Assembly (NCBI GenBank): GCA_963758335.1
Contig: CAVWVF010000005.1
Location: forward strand, 62,001-126,000
Direction of reading: 5' to 3'
Length of the DNA stretch: 64,000 bases
Origin: Roseiarcus sp963758335
Lineage (GTDB): Bacteria; Pseudomonadota; Alphaproteobacteria; Rhizobiales; Beijerinckiaceae
The position numbers were made by a program, and so were the translations under genes. Below are positions 58,461 through 64,000 of the stretch, piece after piece (within the stretch, counting starts at the first letter, position 1; the number at the start of each line of letters is the position of its first letter). Under the pieces are notes generated by a model. It searched no databases and had not been told where the DNA came from. It saw nothing but the letters and a program-made list of their open reading frames with translations.

Positions 58461-59775
58461 GGCTCATCGAGTCACCCCCAAGTCGCGGAGCAAACGGTTC
58501 GTCAGGTCGAACCGGGTCGGCCTGCTCCAGAGCCGGAAGCCGGCGGCGTCCCTGCCACGGGGCGCCAAACGCCCGCTGTTCAGCGGGTCACGCGGGTTGA
58601 GCCCCAGCCTGAAGAAACGGCGCGCAAGCGGGCGCCGCTCGATGAACGCCGCTCGCCGGGTGGACGACGGCTTGCGCTTCGATGGATCCTCGCCTGCTTC
58701 AAGCGGCTCACGACCCTGGCCATCGCGCTCGTCGCCATCATCATGGCCTTGGTGACATGGGACTACTACGTCACGGCGCCGTGGACTCGAGACGGGCGCG
58801 TGCGCGTGCAGGGCGAGCGTGGCGCCGCAGGTCTCAGGCCAGATCACGGAACTCCGGGTCGGCGACAATCAGTACGTTCATAGGGGCGACGTGCTCTACG
58901 TGATCGATCCGTTCGACTTCGAGGTTGCATTGCGCGTCGACAAGGCGCAGGCGCAGCAAAGGGCCGCCGATCTGCAGGTCAAGCAGGTGCAATCCGAGCG
59001 GCGACAGCGACTCTCGGATCTCGCGACCACCCCTGAGGAACAGCAGACCTTTGCCGGTTCCGCGGTCCAGGCGAAAGCCGCCTTCGAAGCTGCGCAACAG
59101 CAGGTGGCGCAGGCGGAGATCAATCTGCGTCGAACCCAGGTTCCCAGCCCGGTCAATGGCTATGTCACGAACCTGCTGATGCGGGTCGGCGACTTCGCCC
59201 ATGAGGGCGGCGCCAATATCTCGGTCGTCGACACCGACAGCTATTGGATCGACGGGTACTTCGAGGAGACCAAGTTGGCGCGGGTCTGCATCGGCGATCG
59301 CGTCGAAGCGAAGCTGATGGGATATGCCGAACCCATCCTCGGACACGTGGCCAGCGTGACACGCGGCATCGGCGTGTCGGACGCCGCAGCCGGGACGCAG
59401 GGTCTGCCCAACGTCGACCCTGTCTTCACCTGGGTTCGCCTCGCGCAACGCGTGCCGGTTCGCATCGCGATCGATCACGTTCCTCCGGGCGTGCCGCTCG
59501 TCTCCGGCTTGAGCGCGACGGTGACGATCAAGGAGGAAGCCGTCGGCGCCCAGGATCGATCCTGGCTCGACCGCGCCATCGCGGAGGTTGGGACCCGACT
59601 GTCGGATGTCCTGACGGGTCCGCCTGCCCGGCCCGGATGCATTCCGGCGACGACCACCGAGCAGGCAACCCCGGAATCGATTCCGGTGGACACGGCAAAG
59701 TCGGCGCCCACCCCAGAGCAGATCAATCCGGGGCTCGCGCCCAGCATGAACGCATCGCCAAAGAACAGGAGCTGA
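58461..59775 (+). pseudogene. Membrane-fusion protein (HlyD/AaeA-like), frameshifted
   Basis: One frame encodes a charged N-terminal tail, a membrane helix (LTTLAIALVAIIMALVTWDY) and YVTAPWTRDGRVRVQ. Near 58812 the frame shifts, and the conserved body continues SVAPQVSGQITELRVGDNQY, VLYVIDPFDFEVALRVDKA, a hairpin, INLRRTQVPSPVNGYVTNL and YWIDGYFEETKLARV. It would link the FUSC pump to an outer-membrane channel. No clear start codon is seen before the membrane helix, so the left limit is approximate. The break is one base and could be a sequence error. Confidence 0.7.
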
Positions 59776-59832
59776 TGATGCCAAGCGATATCCGGGTCGC
59801 CCGTCGCACGACCGTCGCCCAAGGGGTCGGCA

Positions 59833-60701
59833 CCCGAAACCCTTCAGCCAAGAGGCCTTATCAAGCTGATCAAGGCGGAAGGCGTGACCTTCACCCATGG
59901 CGTGCCGACGCTCTTGCAGATGCTGCTTGACGCAGCCGCGAAGGCCAACGTCGATCTCGACGGTTTGAAGATGGTGATCGGTGGCTCGGCGCTGCCGAAG
60001 GCGCTCGCCAAGCAGGCGATGGACCGCGGCGTCGATGTGTTCGCGGGCTACGGAATGTCCGAGACGGGCCCGCTGTTGACCGTTGCTCACCTCAAGTCGA
60101 GCGATCTCTCCGGCGATCCAGACCAGGAGGTCGGGTTACGTACAAGGGCCGGACGCGCCTGCCCGCTGGTCGATTTGCGCATCGTTGACGCGAATATGAA
60201 AGAAGCGCCCCGCGACGGCGCAACATCAGGCGAAATCCTCGTGCGCGCGCCCTGGCTCACCAATGGCTACTTCAACAGTCCCGACGCTATGGGCCAGCGG
60301 TTACCTGCACCAGCGATATCGGAGTGATCACGCCCGATGGCTATCTGCGGGTCACCGATCGCATCAAGGACGTCATCAAGACCGGAGGCGAATGGATCAC
60401 CTCGCTTCAGCTCGAAGACATCATCATGCACCGCGTTGGCGTAGCGGAATGCGCGGTGATCGGCGTCAAAGATGCCCGATGGGGCGAACGGCCGCTTGCG
60501 CTCATCGTGCGTGATCCGAACACCACGCCGCCCGTGAGCGAGGAGGACATCAAGGCTCACGTCCTCTCTTACAGCGAAAAGGGCATGATCTCGAAATTCG
60601 CCGTTCCGCAGAAAATTCTGTTCGTTGAGGCGTTGCCCAAGACGAGCGTCGGCAAGTTCGACAAGAAAACGCTGCGCGCGCAATACGGCGACGCGGTATG
60701 A
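59833..60701 (+). pseudogene. Fatty-acyl-CoA ligase, C-terminal half, frameshifted
   Basis: The fragment starts inside the protein at LIKLIKAEGVTFTHGVPTLL and shows the AMP-binding motif FAGYGMSETGPLLTVAH and EILVRAPWLTNGYFNS. It breaks near 60295 and continues TPDGYLRVTDRIKDVIKTGG, EWITSLQLEDI and PKTSVGKFDKKTLR, the C-terminal domain with the catalytic Lys. The first half of the gene, with the P-loop, is missing, replaced by the end of the membrane-fusion gene region. Confidence 0.8.
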
Positions 60702-60936
60702 CGCGCGGGCTGCAGAGTTCTCGACCGAGACGAGGCGCGCTTCAGAAGGCGTCGAATCTCAATGGCGGATCGCCCCGAAGCCGGTGAACCCGAACCGGAC
60801 TCGCTTTTTCGACCTGGCGGCGCGCAACACGCTGGCGCCGAACCCTCTCATCGGTCTGCGCGCCCAATGACTTGGTGGACACCGCGGCGACCCTGCTCAA
60901 AGCCGTCGTCAACGAGCTGACAGTCGCCGGCGGCCA

Positions 60937-61419
60937 GTGGCTGCCGTTTCTCGGCGAACTCGGCGCAATTGTCGCCGGCAAATCCGAACGCGCCCAGCAG
61001 GCCGGCGACAAGCGTTTCGCCGACGCGGCGGCCTCACGTCGCTTGCCTCAGCCTGGCTCACTCAGCACAGTCAGGATCGCGCCAGACAACTCTCGCAGGA
61101 CAAGGTTAGACGGCAAAAGCTGTACAAGCAGTTCATCGATGAGGGATCGAAGCTGTACGCCGACGCCCTCGTACACGACCAAGCGGAGGTTTCGGCGCTG
61201 GTCAGCGTCTACGCCCTGATAAACCGAATGCGTGTTTTGTCGCGCTCGGACGTGGTCGAAAAGGCCGAGGCAGTCGTTCGAACAATTGTCGAGACATATT
61301 TCGCACCGAACAAGACGTTTCCTGAATTGCGAGAGCTGATGAACAGCCATGCGATTGATCCGCTGCGCGCCTTCAGCGAGATATGCCGCGCGGAATTGCA
61401 GGCTCTGAAGGCGCCTTGA
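60937..61419 (+). CDS. Hypothetical protein, N-terminus doubtful
   Basis: The reliable part starts near 61035 with GLTSLASAWLTQHSQDRARQ, a membrane helix followed by a basic helix, then LSQDKVRRQKLYKQFIDEGS, ALVSVYALINRMRVLS and FPELRELMNSHAIDPLRAF. Uncharacterised proteins with this plan (one N-terminal helix, about 150 cytoplasmic residues) are, as I recall, common in proteobacteria. The first 30 residues of the open frame are Arg-rich and not family-like, so the original start has probably been replaced. Confidence 0.5.
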   Translation: MAAVSRRTRRNCRRQIRTRPAGRRQAFRRRGGLTSLASAWLTQHSQDRARQLSQDKVRRQKLYKQFIDEGSKLYADALVHDQAEVSALVSVYALINRMRVLSRSDVVEKAEAVVRTIVETYFAPNKTFPELRELMNSHAIDPLRAFSEICRAELQALKAP

Positions 61420-61873
61420 GCTCGCGCTCAACATGGCCGCCATACGTGCTGGCTCGGGCGCAGCCAGCAGGTTGATTCAAAAGGGAGGGCATCCGCAAAG
61501 CCAAAGTCACGCCTTAATGCAGGCAGCAGAGGCAATCGTATCCCAAAGGCCATAGACGTCGCTTTAGAAAGAATTGGCGCAATTTAGCGCGCCTTACTGG
61601 GTCTTCTGGGCAAAGTCACCTAAGACGTGTCGATGAGACGATGTGCCGGCGAAGGTCAAGCGCCGGCCGGCCCACCGCCACGGGACGCGGACAGGCGAAA
61701 TAGCAAAATGGAACAGACGACAACGATGAATGGTCCGGTGATCTCGTTGATGTCGCCTTTGATGGCGTCGCACTTCCGCCGATCGAGGATGCCCTGATTA
61801 TCACGCCAAACGGCGGGTCAGCCATCACTGAATTTGCCCCTATTCTGCGCTCAACTTGATAGGTGTTGCCGGC
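61420..61873. other. 454-base stretch without a supported gene
   Basis: This lies between the hypothetical gene and the HlyD adaptor. Nothing recognisable was found apart from an antisense open frame of the adaptor region that reaches in from the right. Confidence 0.4.
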
Positions 61874-63082
61874 ATGACAAATGTTACAGAAGCTGTTCAC
61901 CGACAGGCCGTGAGCGACGCGCCCCGAAGCCTGGCCGTAGGCGACGCGCCCCAAAGCGCCGCGAAGACCACCGCGCGGGAGCCCATTCAAAAGACCGATG
62001 GGCCGATGAAGCGGTTTGGCAAGCCGTTGATTTGGGTCCTGGTCGTTCTCGCGCTCGGGGGCGGCGGCTATTACGCGTGGCTGAAGCTGAGGCCGCCCGG
62101 CCTCCCGCCCGGCTTTGCCAGCGGAAACGGCCGCATCGAGGGGACCGAGATCGACGTCGACGCCAAAATCCCAGGGCGGATCGCCGAGATTCTGGTGAAC
62201 GAAGGAGACTTCGTCAGCGCGGGACAGGTGCTCGTCCATATGGACACCAAAACGCTCGAGGCCCAGCGGCGCGAGGCCGTAGCCCAACTGGAGCGTGCCA
62301 AGATCGGAGTCGAGACGGCGGAATTGGTGGTGGGGCAGCGCGAAGCCGAGCGGACTGCCGCAACGGCACAGATCGCCACCCGCAAAGCGTTGTGGGATGC
62401 GGCGGCATCCCGGCTGGCCCGCGTCGAGCCGATGGCGGCCAAGGATTTTGAAACCAAGCAATCGCTCGACGACGCCCGCGCTGCGGAACATGCAACCAAT
62501 TCTGCGATCGCGGAAGGGCAAGCGAATTTGGCTGCCGCCGAGGCGGGGATCAGCGCGGCGAAAGCCCAAATCATCGACGCCAAGGCGGCTGTCATTGCCG
62601 CGCAAGCGACCATCGACCGCATCGTCGCCGATATCGACGACTCGAGCCTCAAGTCGCCGCGGGACGGCCGGGTGCAGTTCAAGGTCGCTCAGGAAGGGGA
62701 AGTGCTGCCGGCGGGCGGGCGCGTCGTCAACCTCGTCGACCTGGACGACATCTACATGACCTTTTATCTGCCGACCAAAGAGGCTGGGAGAGTGGCGGTG
62801 GGCGCCGAGGCGCGCATCGTGCTCGACGCTTTTCCAGAACTTGTTCTCCCCGCGACCATCACCTTCGTCGCCAATGTGGCGCAGTTCACGCCGAAGACAG
62901 TCGAAACGGAGGCGGAGCGTCAGAAGCTGATGTTTCGTCTGAAGGCGCAACTCCCGGCGGAAGAGCTGCACAAGTATAGCCAGATGGCGAAGACCGGCGT
63001 GCCGGGCATGGCGTACGTCAAGTTGGATCCCAAGGCTCAGTGGCCGGACAACCTGGCGGCCATCAGGCTGCCACAGCAATAA
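61874..63082 (+). CDS. HlyD-family efflux adaptor
   Basis: A 402-residue periplasmic adaptor. A cytoplasmic tail of about 45 residues precedes the membrane helix (LIWVLVVLALGGGGYYAWL). Then come the lipoyl half-motif GRIEGTEIDVDAKIPGRIAE, a long coiled-coil hairpin rich in Ala (ISAAKAQIIDAKAAVIAAQA) and the second half SLKSPRDGRVQFKVAQEGEV. YbhG-like adaptors of this type pair with RbbA-like ABC ATPases, and such a gene overlaps its end. ATG 61874 is the first start in frame with a fair ribosome site (AGGTG). Confidence 0.88.
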   Translation: MTNVTEAVHRQAVSDAPRSLAVGDAPQSAAKTTAREPIQKTDGPMKRFGKPLIWVLVVLALGGGGYYAWLKLRPPGLPPGFASGNGRIEGTEIDVDAKIPGRIAEILVNEGDFVSAGQVLVHMDTKTLEAQRREAVAQLERAKIGVETAELVVGQREAERTAATAQIATRKALWDAAASRLARVEPMAAKDFETKQSLDDARAAEHATNSAIAEGQANLAAAEAGISAAKAQIIDAKAAVIAAQATIDRIVADIDDSSLKSPRDGRVQFKVAQEGEVLPAGGRVVNLVDLDDIYMTFYLPTKEAGRVAVGAEARIVLDAFPELVLPATITFVANVAQFTPKTVETEAERQKLMFRLKAQLPAEELHKYSQMAKTGVPGMAYVKLDPKAQWPDNLAAIRLPQQ

Positions 63083-64000
63083 CAACGCCTGGTTTGGCCG
63101 CCACGGTCGCCAGCCCAACCTCGACCGTGGTGAGCCTGCGCGACGTCAGCTATTTCTACGGCCACACGCGCGCCCTCGATGGCGTCAGCCTCGACGTCCC
63201 CGCTGGCCGCATGGTCGGGCTGATCGGACCGGACGGCGTCGGCAAGTCCACGATGTTCGACCTGATCTCCGGCGCGCGCGCCATCCAGATGGGAACGGTC
63301 GAGGCGCTCGGCGGCGACATGAGGGACGCCCGGCACCGGCGGCTGACTTGCCCGAGAATCGCCTACATGCCACAGGGGTTGGGGAAGAACCTCGACCCAC
63401 CCCTTTCGGTATTCTAAAATGTGGATTTTTTCGGCCGCCTGTTCGGTCTCTCTCGGCAGGAACGCAAGCGCCGCATCGCCGCTCTATTGCACGGCACCGG
63501 GCTCGAGCGTTTCGGGGACCGGCCGGCGGGCAAGCTGTCCGGCGGCATGAAGCAGAAGCTGGGCCTCTGCTGCTCACTGATCCATGACCCGGACCTCTTG
63601 ATCCTCGACGAGCCGACGACCGGCGTCGATCCCTTGTCGCGACGTCAGTTTTGGGAGCTGATCGATCAGATCCGCGCCGAGCGGCCGGGCATGAGCGTCA
63701 TGGTCGCGACCGCCTATATGGATGAGGCCTCCCGGTTCGATTGGCTCGTCGCGATGGATGGAGGCCACGTGCTGGCGACCGGCTCGCCAAAGGAGCTGAT
63801 GTCCCGCACCGGCGCGGATCCGCTGGATTCGGCGTTTATCGCGCTGCTGCCGCCAGAAAAACGCCAGGGCCACGTGGATGTGGTCATCCCGCCGCGCACC
63901 GCTGCGGCGTCACACGAGATCGCCATCGAAGCGAAAGGGCTGACCCAACGGTTCGGCGACTTCGTCGCCGTGGACCACGTGAGCTTCCGCATCACCCGCG
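63040..64000 (+). pseudogene. RbbA-like ABC transporter ATPase with an internal stop (continues beyond the window)
   Basis: The first ATPase domain shows SLRDVSYFYGHTRALDGVSL, Walker A GLIGPDGVGKST and MPQGLGKNLDPPLSVF. At 63415-63417 a TAA stands where the family has Glu (SVFENVDFFGRL). In the same frame the protein continues NVDFFGRLFGLSRQ, signature LSGGMKQKLGL, Walker B LLILDEPTTGVDP and the start of a second ATPase domain (GLTQRFGDFVAVDHVSF). RbbA/YhiH-type proteins fuse two ATPases with an ABC-2 membrane domain. The start is uncertain: a GTG at 63040 overlaps the adaptor gene by 43 bases. Confidence 0.75.

Noticed and set aside
61616..63118. 500-codon minus-strand frame opposite the HlyD gene
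   Set aside because: Shadow of the Ala-rich coiled coil of the adaptor; no family resemblance.

Overview
The window is high-GC DNA from an alphaproteobacterium, most likely of the order Hyphomicrobiales (Rhizobiales). Supporting markers are a MucR/Ros zinc-finger regulator, a GapR (DUF2312) nucleoid protein, a Porin_2-type major porin, an OlsB-like acyltransferase, a pyrE/pdxJ/acpS cluster and abundant intergenic palindromes. Genus and species cannot be read from the sequence. No rRNA and no CRISPR array is present; two tRNA genes are (Arg-CCG and Thr-TGT).

Layout. 1-5.1 kb: kdpFABC high-affinity K+ pump on the minus strand, cut by the window start. 5.1-9.2 kb: accessory genes (two uncharacterised proteins, GapR, MucR-like, a coiled-coil protein). 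9.3-11.3 kb: a cyclic-nucleotide-domain/thioredoxin-reductase-like protein paired with a UBP-type zinc-finger protein. 11.3-17.9 kb: a graveyard of broken genes and mobile-element pieces (alcohol dehydrogenase, IS1380, LysR, group II intron, tyrosine and serine recombinases, IS21-like and IS1595 remnants) around a broken MFS transporter and two small exported proteins. 17.9-21.1 kb: a complete IS21-family element. 21.2-25.0 kb: SRAP pseudogene, tRNA-Arg, OlsB-like gene, hybrid histidine kinase. 25.6-26.7 kb: an IS1595-family element with a frameshifted transposase. 27.7-29.4 kb: porin. 29.8-31.4 kb: a dense cluster of REP-like palindromes containing a GIY-YIG gene. 31.5-34.9 kb: acpS, pdxJ, a membrane protein carrying a duplicated pdxJ start, and pyrE. 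36.0-37.4 kb: tRNA-Thr followed by integrase, helicase and recombinase remnants, probably an eroded integrative element. 37.9-49.4 kb: giant Ser/Thr-kinase/ATPase/histidine-kinase genes with their response regulators, partly duplicated and decaying. 49.7-64 kb: export functions (MMPL/RND protein, FUSC-DUF1656-membrane-fusion set, HlyD-RbbA set) with pseudogenes and IS66/IS256 pieces between them.

How genes work together. kdpFABC forms one K+ uptake complex. pyrE, the membrane gene, pdxJ and acpS are closely packed and probably co-transcribed. The multidomain kinase and the small receiver and FixJ-type regulators probably form a phosphorelay. FUSC, DUF1656 and the membrane-fusion protein resemble an AaeAB/AaeX-type efflux set, and the HlyD adaptor plus RbbA-like ATPase form a second exporter.

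A striking general feature is the number of genes broken by a single frameshift or nonsense codon (MFS, IS1595 transposase, porin, giant kinase, second kinase, MMPL, FUSC, membrane-fusion protein, acyl-CoA ligase, RbbA). Core genes (kdp, pyrE, pdxJ, acpS) are intact. Some breaks lie in homopolymers and could be assembly errors; others coincide with truncation and chimerism and look like real decay.
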